NCBI RefSeq assembly: GCF_014698235.1
Contig: NZ_JACJSP010000019.1
Coordinates: 1-64,000 of the forward strand
Reading direction: 5' to 3'
Origin: Limnothrix sp. FACHB-406
GTDB lineage: Bacteria > Cyanobacteriota > Cyanobacteriia > CACIAM-69d
DNA: 64,000 bases
Positions within the stretch are counted from its first letter, which is position 1, and the number at the start of each line of letters is the position of its first letter. The notes beneath the pieces were generated by a model. The model was not told where the DNA came from and did no database searches. It worked only from the letters and a program-made list of their open reading frames with translations. The translations under genes were made by a program, and so were the position numbers. Of this stretch, positions 1 to 8,233 are shown one piece after another.

Positions 1-1
1 G

Positions 2-100
2 CTACTAGATAAATTGCGATATTTGCAAGTTGTACTCGGTCGCTATGGCTCAATCAGTCATTGGAGCTATGATTTACTGCCAGAAACTCTTGTTGCCTAG
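2..100 (+). CDS. C-terminal fragment of an unknown protein (window edge)
   Basis: An open frame enters from the left edge and stops with TAG at 98-100, giving about 32 residues ending in the motif SHWSYDLLPETLVA. It has no start inside the window and I do not recognise the family. It faces the glycosyltransferase fragment on the opposite strand, and the two end within 25 bp of each other. That arrangement would fit a recombination junction that removed the 3' end of the glycosyltransferase. It could also be a chance frame, since it is short. Confidence 0.3.
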   Translation, partial: LLDKLRYLQVVLGRYGSISHWSYDLLPETLVA

Positions 101-123
101 AATATGAAGTTTTGTGTTTAGAT

Positions 124-702
124 TCAACACTTCTGATATTTTTGGTCTGCATATCTCTCATCTTCTTGGTGATCTAAGCACCATTCCAAGCAACAGTTGC
201 GCCACCAATCTAGGCACTTCAGTCCTTCATGGTCTCGTCGGAAGAAAATCCACCCAGCATTGTATAGACCGTACGACTTTGACTCTTCTAGCTTCGGAGG
301 AAATCGATGAGGAGTTAAGGCAATGGAGCTTCCATCTAACTCTGAGTAGACAGGGCTAAAAGCAGATAAGCAGTACTGATCTGCATCCAGATAAGTCAAA
401 GCACTTACATGCAAATTATGGTCAAAGATGCACTTCAACAAGCATGATTTGGCGGTGAAGTAATATTCAACTAAGGAGCGATTTGACTTGGAGTTTAAAA
501 ACTGATGATCAGTGGATTCAAGCTGATCTAGTCTGATTAGTTCAACATTGGCAAGCTTGAGTTTTTCTAAAATTGAGTAACATATGTCGCTAAGACAAAG
601 AATGTACATGAACGCATTCTTATTGCACCGAGTTAGCGAATCATAGAGAGCTAGTCCTTTAGATAGGTAGCGATGGTCGAAAAGAGTGCAAAAGTGGTAC
701 AT
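124..702 (-). CDS. Glycosyltransferase (nucleotide-diphospho-sugar transferase type), C-terminally truncated
   Basis: This 192-residue protein begins with the YHFCTLFDHRYLSKGLALYDSL type of N-terminus found in sugar-nucleotide transferases of polysaccharide loci. It has the metal and nucleotide motif YLDADQY in its middle (about residue 105) and an RHP-type TPHRFPPK stretch after it. Relatives typically continue past the motif DQKYL for roughly another 100 residues. Here the frame stops two codons after DQKYQ, so the C-terminal third is missing. No continuation is visible in the other minus-strand frames. It is the last gene of the minus-strand island, 44 bp or more after an SDR gene. Transfer of a sugar to a lipid-linked or polysaccharide acceptor is inferred from the family. 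Activity of the truncated form is doubtful. Confidence 0.6.
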   Translation of the reverse strand: MYHFCTLFDHRYLSKGLALYDSLTRCNKNAFMYILCLSDICYSILEKLKLANVELIRLDQLESTDHQFLNSKSNRSLVEYYFTAKSCLLKCIFDHNLHVSALTYLDADQYCLSAFSPVYSELDGSSIALTPHRFPPKLEESKSYGLYNAGWIFFRRDHEGLKCLDWWRNCCLEWCLDHQEDERYADQKYQKC

Positions 703-745
703 GGTTAGTCAGGTTTTTTGGAAAATTCAACAAAAATCGAATTCC

Positions 746-1681
746 TTATGAGATCGAGTACTGATCTTTTGCAGCGTTAAATGTCTGCAGTAAACCATGA
801 TCCAGAGAAACTCGAGGTTTCCAATTATATATTTCGTACGCCTCATGATTGGATAGTATGTTGACTTTCACATCATCCTCTCTTCCCTGAACGAACTCTT
901 TATCAACTACTGTTGATGATATTTCTTCAAGCTTATTAATGATTTCAATTGTCTGGTAGCCCTGAGCCGATGAAATATTAACGGTAGATGAGTAAGGTGA
1001 TTTGGCTGCCAGTACTAGCGCATCAACTACGTCATCGATAAAGATATAGTCACGGATTGCATAGCCCTGGTCATAAACGCGCAGAGTTCGGTTTTCTAAA
1101 ATACAGCCAATGGTTACCGCTACAATACCTTGGGTACGCCAGGAATGCTGTCCAGGGCCGAAGGGATTTGAGATTCTCAAAATATTGAAGGTGATTGGTG
1201 TGGTTCTTTCATAGAACTTGAGATAATTTTCAATAGTTAATTTACTTTGACCGTAAGCGGACTTCGGAATACAGGGGTGATCTTCTGTAATCGGTGTAAA
1301 CTGCGGCTCACCGTAGATTGTGCCTCCTGAAGAAGCATATACGATTTTTTTAACTCCAGCATCTACGCAAAGCTCAACTAGGCGGATGGTTGGTAAAAGA
1401 TTGGATAGGAGATCGTAGACCCCACTTTTTTGAGTATGGCTAGGAAATGTAGTTGAGATTAGATGAAAAACAGTTTCAACACCTTGGAGGGCTTGAGCAA
1501 GAGCAACATCATCCAGGAAGTCACCATAGACAATATCCAATCGGTGACTGATATCTTTAATGCGACTTAAAGACATGGTTGGACGGGTATATATCCTTGG
1601 ATTAGCACCTTGCTTGACTAGAGACCGCGCCAAGTTGCCACCAATGAAACCTGCTCCTCCTAAAATCAGTGCTTTTTCCAT
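746..1681 (-). CDS. NAD-dependent epimerase/dehydratase (extended SDR)
   Basis: Extended short-chain dehydrogenase of the GalE-like group, expected to epimerise or dehydrate a nucleotide sugar. The Rossmann motif GGAGFIG lies near the N-terminus, followed by the active-site serine region YASSGGTIYGE and the catalytic YGQSK (Tyr-x-x-x-Lys). The length, about 311 residues, is normal for the family. An upstream in-frame ATG exists at 1696, but the ATG at 1681 is preceded by GGAG at an ideal distance, so I prefer it. The gene sits in the polysaccharide island after a GT2-methyltransferase gene. The exact sugar cannot be told from sequence. Confidence 0.8.
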   Translation of the reverse strand: MEKALILGGAGFIGGNLARSLVKQGANPRIYTRPTMSLSRIKDISHRLDIVYGDFLDDVALAQALQGVETVFHLISTTFPSHTQKSGVYDLLSNLLPTIRLVELCVDAGVKKIVYASSGGTIYGEPQFTPITEDHPCIPKSAYGQSKLTIENYLKFYERTTPITFNILRISNPFGPGQHSWRTQGIVAVTIGCILENRTLRVYDQGYAIRDYIFIDDVVDALVLAAKSPYSSTVNISSAQGYQTIEIINKLEEISSTVVDKEFVQGREDDVKVNILSNHEAYEIYNWKPRVSLDHGLLQTFNAAKDQYSIS

Positions 1682-1834
1682 ATCTACTTTCTCCATACAG
1701 TTTTGTATCTAAATGAAATTTAAAGCATGGAGAAAGCCAGTGTCAGATTGATTCATCATGGAAGGTCTGTAAGTAGCTTTGCAAAGGTCAAGTCTAGGGA
1801 GTGATAGATAGTTAATCTACAAGCCCAACCTAGT

Positions 1835-3694
1835 TTACAAATTATCTTCTCCACTGATCATATAGCCTTTTAAATGCTCTGGTGTCTGCCAATTCACTCG
1901 TGGATCTGGAGTATGGTAGACCGGCCGAACGGTACCTCGCCAGGCAATTCCCATAATCTGCATCGTTTGGTAGATCATAGTTTGCCAGCCTTGACTACGA
2001 AGGTAGTGTAATCCTTCAGCAACTTCAGGGGAGGCTAAGTCATGGAAGACGATTGCAGCGTCGGGGGCAGCAAATTCTACGCAGGTTTGTGCATCTAGTA
2101 ATGGACCGGGGTGATCATGATTACCATCGATGAAAATCAAAGACCAAGGGTAAGATCTAGTTGATGCCAGATCTCGGACAGCCTGAGGACTATACCCAGG
2201 AATCAGGTGAACCCTTTCCAAAACACCAGCGGAATGTAGTGATTGAGATACAGATTGTTGAAATTCGGGGTTGAATAGGATGGGGTCAATGACATCCAGT
2301 AAGACACCTGCCAACGCCAAGTGACATGCTGACCAACCCATCCAGCATCCAACTTCTAGGGCAGGCAGTCCCCGGAACTGAAGTGCTATGTTATGCAGAA
2401 GTACAGCCTCATCGCGACTTAGGAAACCAGTGCTAGTCGCTCGGGAATCTACATACCAGTTATGTGGAGTGTCTCTCCGAAAATATTTCCAGGTCACCAA
2501 TTCTTTATTGCCAAGAATCATGTGAGGAAAACACTTGTCTGGCTGTACTACCTCTAGGTTTGGACTGGAGTAATCATAGCTTCTTAGTGAAACCAATGTC
2601 TTCCCCCACTGTAACTGAAAAGCAAGGCTTGCAGCCCTCTCTGCAGTTGTGGCTTGATTGCGCTGTTCCAGCAGACTTGACAGCTGTCGATAGACGAAGT
2701 AGTTAGTGGGATCTTGCAGCAACTGGTCACGTAAATCTTGCTCAAGTCCGCACCAATTTCTTACTTCAGAAGCAGACTTGCTATCTATCGCAAATGTGTT
2801 TTGAGCAACGAACTCCAGGTCTTGATGACTTTTTCTGAGTAGGGCGCTCCAATCTTCTGGTGATAAACTGCTGCGAAATTCACCAAGAGTCTTATCAGTT
2901 GCTAATGTTAGTGACATCAAGAGCCCGAGTTCGTCAAATGACGTGAATTCTCCCGAAAGGAGCTGTAGGGTGCCACTGGTGGGACTGTATCGGAAAAACT
3001 CTAGGACTTTGTCAAGGAATAAGCCGTTGTAGTTAAGATAGAGACGAAATAGGAAGTCCCAGTCTAAATGAGAAGCTGGTGCGCCCATTTCAATTCCTTT
3101 CCATCGGGTTAGTGGTAGACACCGCTTTCGGAATAAAAGACCGCAGAAGCCACCAAGTGAATATCCACTTACCCAATGATAAAGCAACTTTCTCGATCGT
3201 TCTTTGAGTCCAACAGTCTTAATTAAGTCTTGAATAGATTTCGGAAGAGTCACTAAAAAGTCATTTTCAACATCTTTTTGTGAAAGAGCATGAGAAACAC
3301 GTTCAAAAACAGGTTGAACCTTGCAGACAGTAAAATCCGTATCAGTTGATGCTAGCAACGGAGCAGTCATCTGTGCAACGAAATCTGGGGACAGATAATC
3401 ATCGGCACATTGGAGTTTCAGGATTTCGCCGTTAGCCAAAAGAATGGCACGACGGAAGCTTTCGTTAGCTGAAATGGTTGTTTCCGAACGGTATAATCTG
3501 ATCCTCGAGTCAAGATTGGCATATTCAGCAGCAATCTCCCAAGATCCATCAGTGCTCCCATTGTCACTGATAACAATTTCCAGGTTTTCATACGTTTGAG
3601 ATTGAATTGATTCAATTGTCTGCCTAAAAAATTCAGATTTATTGTACAGGGGTATACAGATCGAAACCAAGGGATACTGAGAGTTCCGCTTCAT
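1835..3694 (-). CDS. Fusion of GT2 glycosyltransferase and class I methyltransferase
   Basis: Two-domain protein of 619 residues. The N-terminal GT-A fold carries SICIPLYNK (res 11-19), SDNGSTDGS (43-51) and the metal-binding region CADD (96-99). A helical linker with a TPR-like look occupies roughly 320-390. The C-terminal 177 residues form a methyltransferase-like domain with glycine-rich motif I (LEVGCWMGWSACHLA, from about 446) and FIDGNHDH (521-528), as in the Methyltransf_24/CmcI type. The fusion suggests that sugar transfer and methylation (or methyl capping) of the glycan are coupled. The first 150 residues closely resemble the truncated gene at 4712-5170, so the two are tandem paralogues now separated by an IS element. 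Cytoplasmic face of the membrane is inferred. Confidence 0.8.
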   Translation of the reverse strand: MKRNSQYPLVSICIPLYNKSEFFRQTIESIQSQTYENLEIVISDNGSTDGSWEIAAEYANLDSRIRLYRSETTISANESFRRAILLANGEILKLQCADDYLSPDFVAQMTAPLLASTDTDFTVCKVQPVFERVSHALSQKDVENDFLVTLPKSIQDLIKTVGLKERSRKLLYHWVSGYSLGGFCGLLFRKRCLPLTRWKGIEMGAPASHLDWDFLFRLYLNYNGLFLDKVLEFFRYSPTSGTLQLLSGEFTSFDELGLLMSLTLATDKTLGEFRSSLSPEDWSALLRKSHQDLEFVAQNTFAIDSKSASEVRNWCGLEQDLRDQLLQDPTNYFVYRQLSSLLEQRNQATTAERAASLAFQLQWGKTLVSLRSYDYSSPNLEVVQPDKCFPHMILGNKELVTWKYFRRDTPHNWYVDSRATSTGFLSRDEAVLLHNIALQFRGLPALEVGCWMGWSACHLALAGVLLDVIDPILFNPEFQQSVSQSLHSAGVLERVHLIPGYSPQAVRDLASTRSYPWSLIFIDGNHDHPGPLLDAQTCVEFAAPDAAIVFHDLASPEVAEGLHYLRSQGWQTMIYQTMQIMGIAWRGTVRPVYHTPDPRVNWQTPEHLKGYMISGEDNL

Positions 3695-3955
3695 AGTGAG
3701 GTGGTTTTACTTACTTGTATGTAGCTTCATGGGTTTGCTCGCCAATAGAATTGATTCGATAATTTATCCCTGGAAAGTTTTGTGGTGAAACTTGTGAAGT
3801 TATGATTCTCATCAGTGAAAAGTTGTCTACCCGTAAAGGCTTTGACTTGCTCGCTGTCGCCGAAATACTCCTACATTCATATTACCATCTGAAATGTCTC
3901 TTCAACCCTTCATCTAAAATCTAATGGTGGGTAGTGCATGTGAAATAATGATGGA

Positions 3956-4390
3956 CTATGAAGCGATGGGCAATGAGGCGTTGTAGTGGTGCATGAATCG
4001 CCAAATTGCTGCTTCGTGATTCACCAAGGATTGGGAAAAAGATAGGGTATGCTGAACTAAACGACTGATCCGCTGACCCAAGGTGTTATTCAATCGCTCC
4101 ACGTAATTGGTTAATTCGGTCTCTTTGCCTACAGGTCGATGTTGCTTTCTGGGAATCACAGTTCGATAGGCTTCTCAAAAATCGGTATAGCGGACTGCAC
4201 ATTGGCGATAGCCCCCCCGGTAAGCCCTCCCACAGCTTTTGGGCTAACTGGGCTGAACGATTTCCCATGGATATTCCGACCACTTCGCGAGTCACGGCAT
4301 CCAAGGCCAGCCAGATTCAGACTTTCTGCTGCTTGGAACCGACAAATGACCAAAGCTCGTCCAGTTGTAGAATTAAACGGCCTTTTTTTT
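3956..4390 (-). pseudogene. InsB-like IS1 transposase catalytic part, frameshifted
   Basis: Read from the A8 run at 4383-4390, the frame gives KKGRLILQLDELWSFVGSKQ and then LDAVTREVVGISMGNRSAQL, typical of the DDE part of IS1 transposases. At 4212-4218 a run of seven G (minus strand) shifts the frame. Removing one G would restore LPGGYRQCAVRYTDF. In the restored frame a TGA at 4177-4175 stands where the family has Trp (DFW-EAYRTVIP). The C-terminal part, VIPRKQHRPVGKE through HHYNASLP, is intact again to 3956. Two independent lesions make this copy non-autonomous. Confidence 0.85.
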
Positions 4391-4672
4391 GGGGCGCACT
4401 TGCGCCTGACGAGGAATGCGACCGGCCTCGACCGCCACATAGGATTCAATCCAGGATTCAGAGACCTGTGCGACCCGCGCAATCGCGGACTGGGAGAGGC
4501 GTTCTAGGAGCAGACGATCAATGAGGGCGATCTGCTCAGGTGTGACTCGTTTCTGGGTGGGGTGCTCAATGAACTGACGGTCACAGGTTTTGCATTTGAA
4601 GCGTTGCTTGCCGTTGTGGATGCGACCATTTTTGACCGTGTGGCTGGATTGGCATTGAGGACAAGCAGGCAT
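4373..4672 (-). CDS. insA: InsA-like protein of IS1-family element
   Basis: A 99-residue protein with a four-cysteine zinc finger at the N-terminus (Cys4, Cys7, Cys27, Cys30 in ACPQC and KCKTC) and a helix-turn-helix region, QSAIARVAQVSESWIESYV. This is the DNA-binding regulator of IS1-type elements. In IS1 a -1 ribosomal frameshift on an A-rich slip site joins InsA to InsB. Here an A8 run at 4383-4390 sits just before the InsA stop and is a good slip-site candidate. This ORF itself is intact, although its InsB partner is broken. Confidence 0.75.
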   Translation of the reverse strand: MPACPQCQSSHTVKNGRIHNGKQRFKCKTCDRQFIEHPTQKRVTPEQIALIDRLLLERLSQSAIARVAQVSESWIESYVAVEAGRIPRQAQVRPKKKAV

Positions 4673-4711
4673 GAACTGGAGCTATGAATGATGACTTCTA
4701 GACTGGCATCA

Positions 4712-5170
4712 TTACTTCAAAGGCACTGCCAAATGTTGTTCGATAAGTGATGGATTGAGAATTTGGCTTGCCTCGTCGTCAAAGACAGGCTTTACAGTAC
4801 ATACAGAAAAGTCAGTCTCAGGTGACTTGAGAAGAGGCTGCACCATTGTCGAGATGAAGTCTGGTTCGAGATAATCATCTGCACACTGAAGCTTTAGAAT
4901 TTTACCGCGCGCTAAGAGAAGCGAATGACGAAAGTTTTCACCAGCTGATATAGTTTGACTGAGGTGGTAGTACTTGACTCGCACATCAGCGCTGGCGTAC
5001 TCCAGTGCCAGTTCTGAAGATCCATCCGAGCTTCCATTATCACTAATGACTATTTCAAAGTTTTCGTAAGTCTGAGATAGTATTGATTCAACTGTTTGTC
5101 TAAAGAATTCAACCTTATTGAACAAGGGAATACAAATCGAAATCAGTGGTAACTTTTCAGTGGTGCTCAT
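4712..5170 (-). CDS. GT2 glycosyltransferase, 3' end cut off by the IS element
   Basis: The 152-residue remnant has the GT2 N-terminus: ISICIPLFNK, SDNGSSDGS and CADDYLEPDF. It aligns along its length with the first 150 residues of the GT2-methyltransferase fusion at 1835-3694. The frame ends within the right inverted repeat of the IS1-type element, so the stop codon is IS-derived. The rest of the gene is not found on the other side of the IS (3695-3944 is open in no matching frame), so a deletion followed or accompanied insertion. A good GAGGAG ribosome site precedes the ATG. The product lacks the acceptor-binding half and is probably inactive. Confidence 0.75.
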   Translation of the reverse strand: MSTTEKLPLISICIPLFNKVEFFRQTVESILSQTYENFEIVISDNGSSDGSSELALEYASADVRVKYYHLSQTISAGENFRHSLLLARGKILKLQCADDYLEPDFISTMVQPLLKSPETDFSVCTVKPVFDDEASQILNPSLIEQHLAVPLK

Positions 5171-5195
5171 GGGTTAACTCCTCGCGTTTACTGTC

Positions 5196-6257
5196 TCAGT
5201 TACGCATTAAGGCGAGATTCCATAAAATTGTTTTTCTAATAGATTCTTTAATATTGACTGTTAAGTCAAGCTTTAATTCTTTGGAAGCCAAAGAAGTGTC
5301 TGGGACTAACTTGGATCGCTTGAGTTTAGTTATCTCTGAAGAGCCAACTGTTATCTCGGGCGGATTCGCAAAGTTACTGCAGATGATGGATGCCAATGAC
5401 TTTAGAGTAATGCCGTGTGAACTACCTATATTGTAGCTAGCTCCGATTCGTCCCTTGACCAAAGCTACCAGGAGCCATAGAGCCATATCACTAGGATACA
5501 TGTAACTCCTGATCGTTTCGCCATCTCCTAAAATGCGAATCTCACTCCCCAATAAACTGTCTCGAATAAAATTATTAATTGCCCAAGGTCTATCTAGAAG
5601 TTGGTAGGGGCCAATAAAAGCAAAAGGACGGGCATTGACTACCGGTAGCCTATGTTGATTTCGGTAAACAGCACACAAAGTTTCTCCCATCTGCTTTGCT
5701 TCTGCATAGGCAGAGTTAATGGAAGTAAAATCTAAGACTCCACGAAAATTCTCAGGGGTAACCTCCATCTCTAGAGGTTGTAGGCCATAGACTAAACCAG
5801 AACTGATGTTGAGAAATTTTTTTAAGTTTGGCAAACGAGTTGCTGCCATCAGAGCCGACTCTGTTCCCTTGATAATGACATCTATTATCTTCAATGGATC
5901 TGAAGCATGAAGACGGCTATCTGGGTTTGCAGCAGCGTGGATAATCCAATTTACGTCACTGGAAATATCCAAAAAAGCGCGAACATCTTGCTCTACAAGC
6001 AAGATATCTTTTCTCAGTGCCAGATGTGGAGCTTTAGCGCTGAAATTATAGGCTCGCGATGATAGCAAGACTAATTTTGTGTTAAAGCCATAGGCATCAT
6101 TCAAGAATACGATCAATTCGGTTAGCCACGTTCCAACAAAACCGGTGCCTCCTGTGATCAGGATACACTCACCTCTTAATACAGATAAATCATCAACAAA
6201 GTTCGCTGTTACTCGATCACAGTCCTCTTTGATAATATTAATCAAGTCTTGCCTCAC
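5196..6257 (-). CDS. NAD-dependent epimerase/dehydratase (extended SDR) of the dideoxysugar cluster
   Basis: A 353-residue extended SDR with TGGTGFVG (35-42), HAAANPDS (108-114) and the catalytic YAEAK (Tyr184/Lys188). It is a clear paralogue of the SDR at 10084-11163: same length, same SSG(L/A)VYG region, same RP/RCFAFxGP and NFIRD blocks. The start is GTG, overlapping the TGA stop of the aldolase gene (GTGA), so translation is coupled to the aldolase. In context it may reduce or epimerise the branched or keto-sugar made by the ThDP enzyme and aldolase pair. The substrate is not visible in the sequence. Confidence 0.8.
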   Translation of the reverse strand: MRQDLINIIKEDCDRVTANFVDDLSVLRGECILITGGTGFVGTWLTELIVFLNDAYGFNTKLVLLSSRAYNFSAKAPHLALRKDILLVEQDVRAFLDISSDVNWIIHAAANPDSRLHASDPLKIIDVIIKGTESALMAATRLPNLKKFLNISSGLVYGLQPLEMEVTPENFRGVLDFTSINSAYAEAKQMGETLCAVYRNQHRLPVVNARPFAFIGPYQLLDRPWAINNFIRDSLLGSEIRILGDGETIRSYMYPSDMALWLLVALVKGRIGASYNIGSSHGITLKSLASIICSNFANPPEITVGSSEITKLKRSKLVPDTSLASKELKLDLTVNIKESIRKTILWNLALMRN

Positions 6258-7267
6258 CTGGTAGCCCCTCCAGTCATTAGATTCATAACTATTTCGATGA
6301 TTAAATCTTCTTGACCTGCTACCACCTTACGACGACCAAGCTCAAGAAAAACATTCTTTGGATTCACTCCATATTCCCTGGAAATACGCTCAACATGCTT
6401 AGCGAATCCTGAAAAAACTCCAGATAGTCCGCTGATAACGCTAATAGATTGGATGCTGGGAATGACGGACATTAATTCTTTTTCAGCAATGTCAGCTGCA
6501 TCTAGCATCTTGTATAAGTCAACACCTGTTGAAAATCCCATTTTTTCTAAGACAGCGACTAGGACTTCAAGCTGGGTGTTACCTGAACCAGCACCAAAGC
6601 CACGTGCTGTGCCGTCCAAAATAGTGGCTCCTGCCTGGACGGCCGCTATTGAATTAGCAACTGCCATTCCCAAATTATTGTGTCCGTGAAAACCCACTGG
6701 AATAGTTAAGTTTGTGACTAACTCTGCTATTCTTTCAGTGACATCGCAGGGAAGATAAGTGCCTGCTGAGTCCATAATTATAATAGCCTCAGCACCATAA
6801 GATTCCATTTTTGATGCTTCTTCTGCTAAAAGTTCTTTTGATGCCATGTGGCTCATCATTAGGACTCCATAAACTTCTTTTCCTTTATCCCGAGCATAAC
6901 CGATATGTCGCTGAGTAATATCAGCCTCGGTGCAGTGAGAGGCAACTCTGACCAAATCTACGCCAATATCTATAGCTGTTTTTAGATCCTTGTTGATTGT
7001 GGCAAAACCAGGAATCACGTGGATGCTCAATTTTGCATTGACCAGGTTTTGTCTAGCTACCTCTAGAATTTCGTGATCACTGATCAAACTTTCTCCTACT
7101 TGCAGAGAAGAAGCACCAAGTCCATTGCCATGTCCAACTTCAATGATAGGGACACCAGCAGCATCGGCTGCTGATGCATAGAGAGCTACTTGTCGTGCGC
7201 TCAGTTGATGACGGACGGCGTGGTTTCCATCTCTTAGAGTAGGGTCACTAATCAATACAGTTGACAT
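6254..7267 (-). CDS. 4-hydroxy-2-oxovalerate aldolase family protein (HMGL-like)
   Basis: A DRE-TIM aldolase of 337 residues that normally cleaves or forms 4-hydroxy-2-oxoacids from pyruvate and an aldehyde using a divalent metal. DPTLRDGNHAVRHQ (8-21) holds the Arg-Asp pair and the catalytic His20 of DmpG-type enzymes. Metal ligands are Asp13 and the GFHGHNN histidines (194, 196). The start overlaps the end of the acetaldehyde dehydrogenase gene by 20 bp with GAGGAG just upstream, as expected for subunits of the channelling DmpF-DmpG-type complex. No meta-cleavage catabolic genes are present. The neighbours are sugar-nucleotide genes, so a biosynthetic role (making the 4-hydroxy-2-oxoacid) is inferred. 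Confidence 0.88.
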   Translation of the reverse strand: MSTVLISDPTLRDGNHAVRHQLSARQVALYASAADAAGVPIIEVGHGNGLGASSLQVGESLISDHEILEVARQNLVNAKLSIHVIPGFATINKDLKTAIDIGVDLVRVASHCTEADITQRHIGYARDKGKEVYGVLMMSHMASKELLAEEASKMESYGAEAIIIMDSAGTYLPCDVTERIAELVTNLTIPVGFHGHNNLGMAVANSIAAVQAGATILDGTARGFGAGSGNTQLEVLVAVLEKMGFSTGVDLYKMLDAADIAEKELMSVIPSIQSISVISGLSGVFSGFAKHVERISREYGVNPKNVFLELGRRKVVAGQEDLIIEIVMNLMTGGATR

Positions 7268-8177
7268 AAGGCTCCTCTACTGCATCACAGTTGTCGTCAT
7301 AGCTGGAAATCTTAATATATTCCTTTGCGTATTTTTCGGCAGTGGCGATTGCGGCACAGTTAATAATATCCAGATTGCCGGCATACGTTGGCAGGTAGTC
7401 ACCCAGCCCTTGAACTTTGACCGTCATGATAATTCGATCATTTTCAAGCATGGGAGGTACAATAAGCTGGTATCCAGGAACATACATCCGAATACTGTTA
7501 ACCATTTCGTCAACAACAGTCTTAAGTTTATCCAGATCAGGATTTTTGACTCTGGCAAAAATAGTAGTTTGCATATCAATACATGGCTGTGCCGGATTAA
7601 GTATAAGAATTGCTTTAGCACGGTTGCATCCCGAAAAATTTTTAATACCCTCTTCCGTTGTTTCGATATATTCATCAATATTTGCACGAGTAGCGGGGCC
7701 AGCACTCCGAGAAGCAATACTAGAAACAACCTCTATATACTCAACGCTTTGGTGAATACGGCCTACAAGATAGGCTAGAGGAATAGAAGCTTGCCCACCA
7801 CAGCTAACCATATTAACGTTTTTATACAAATTACATTTTTCTATATTTACAGCCGGAATACACATTTCACCAATTTTGGCAGGTGTCATGTCAATTACAA
7901 TCTTACCCAGCCTTTCCAACAAAGACCAGTGATGGATGTGATCTTTCGCTGATGTGGCATCAAAAACCAAATCACAACAATCTGGTTCTTTAACAATAGC
8001 TTCGATGCTAAGGTCAGAAATTCTCACCCCCAGGCTATTAGCCTTTGCCATACCGGGAGATGCCATGTTACGTCCAATAAATAGGGAGCACTCAAGGAGG
8101 GGTGATCGCATGATCTTGACCAGAAGATCTGTACCGATGTTGCCACTACCGAGTATTGCTACCTTTAGTTTGCGCAT
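7248..8177 (-). CDS. Acetaldehyde dehydrogenase (acylating), DmpF/MhpF type
   Basis: A 309-residue NAD(P)-dependent enzyme that interconverts acetaldehyde plus CoA and acetyl-CoA. The N-terminal Rossmann motif is GSGNIGTD (10-17). The catalytic cysteine is Cys126 in MVSCGGQASIP, the family signature. It is immediately followed and overlapped by the aldolase gene, the same pairing as the DmpF-DmpG complex, in which acetaldehyde passes through a tunnel between subunits. In this polysaccharide setting it may run in the reductive direction to supply acetaldehyde. That direction is inference. Confidence 0.9.
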   Translation of the reverse strand: MRKLKVAILGSGNIGTDLLVKIMRSPLLECSLFIGRNMASPGMAKANSLGVRISDLSIEAIVKEPDCCDLVFDATSAKDHIHHWSLLERLGKIVIDMTPAKIGEMCIPAVNIEKCNLYKNVNMVSCGGQASIPLAYLVGRIHQSVEYIEVVSSIASRSAGPATRANIDEYIETTEEGIKNFSGCNRAKAILILNPAQPCIDMQTTIFARVKNPDLDKLKTVVDEMVNSIRMYVPGYQLIVPPMLENDRIIMTVKVQGLGDYLPTYAGNLDIINCAAIATAEKYAKEYIKISSYDDNCDAVEEPYVNCID

Positions 8178-8233
8178 CTTATCATCTCCTGATTTTCGGG
8201 CATTTCCTATTTCTTACTATTTCGTCTTACCAA

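Larger units (their letters stand above)
3945..4715 (-). mobile_element. IS1-family insertion sequence, transposase inactivated
   Basis: About 770 bp with imperfect terminal inverted repeats: left TAATGATGGACTATGAAG around 3946-3963 and, read inward from the right, TAATGATGCCAGTCTAGAAG around 4714-4695. It carries an InsA-like ORF and an InsB-like region joined across a run of eight A. The InsB part holds a frameshift and a nonsense codon. No target-site duplication is obvious. The right end supplies the stop codon that truncates the neighbouring GT2 gene. Confidence 0.8.

Noticed and set aside
114-359. 81-codon plus-strand frame opposite the glycosyltransferase
   Set aside because: Antisense to the recognised YLDADQY-bearing coding frame and no known motif.
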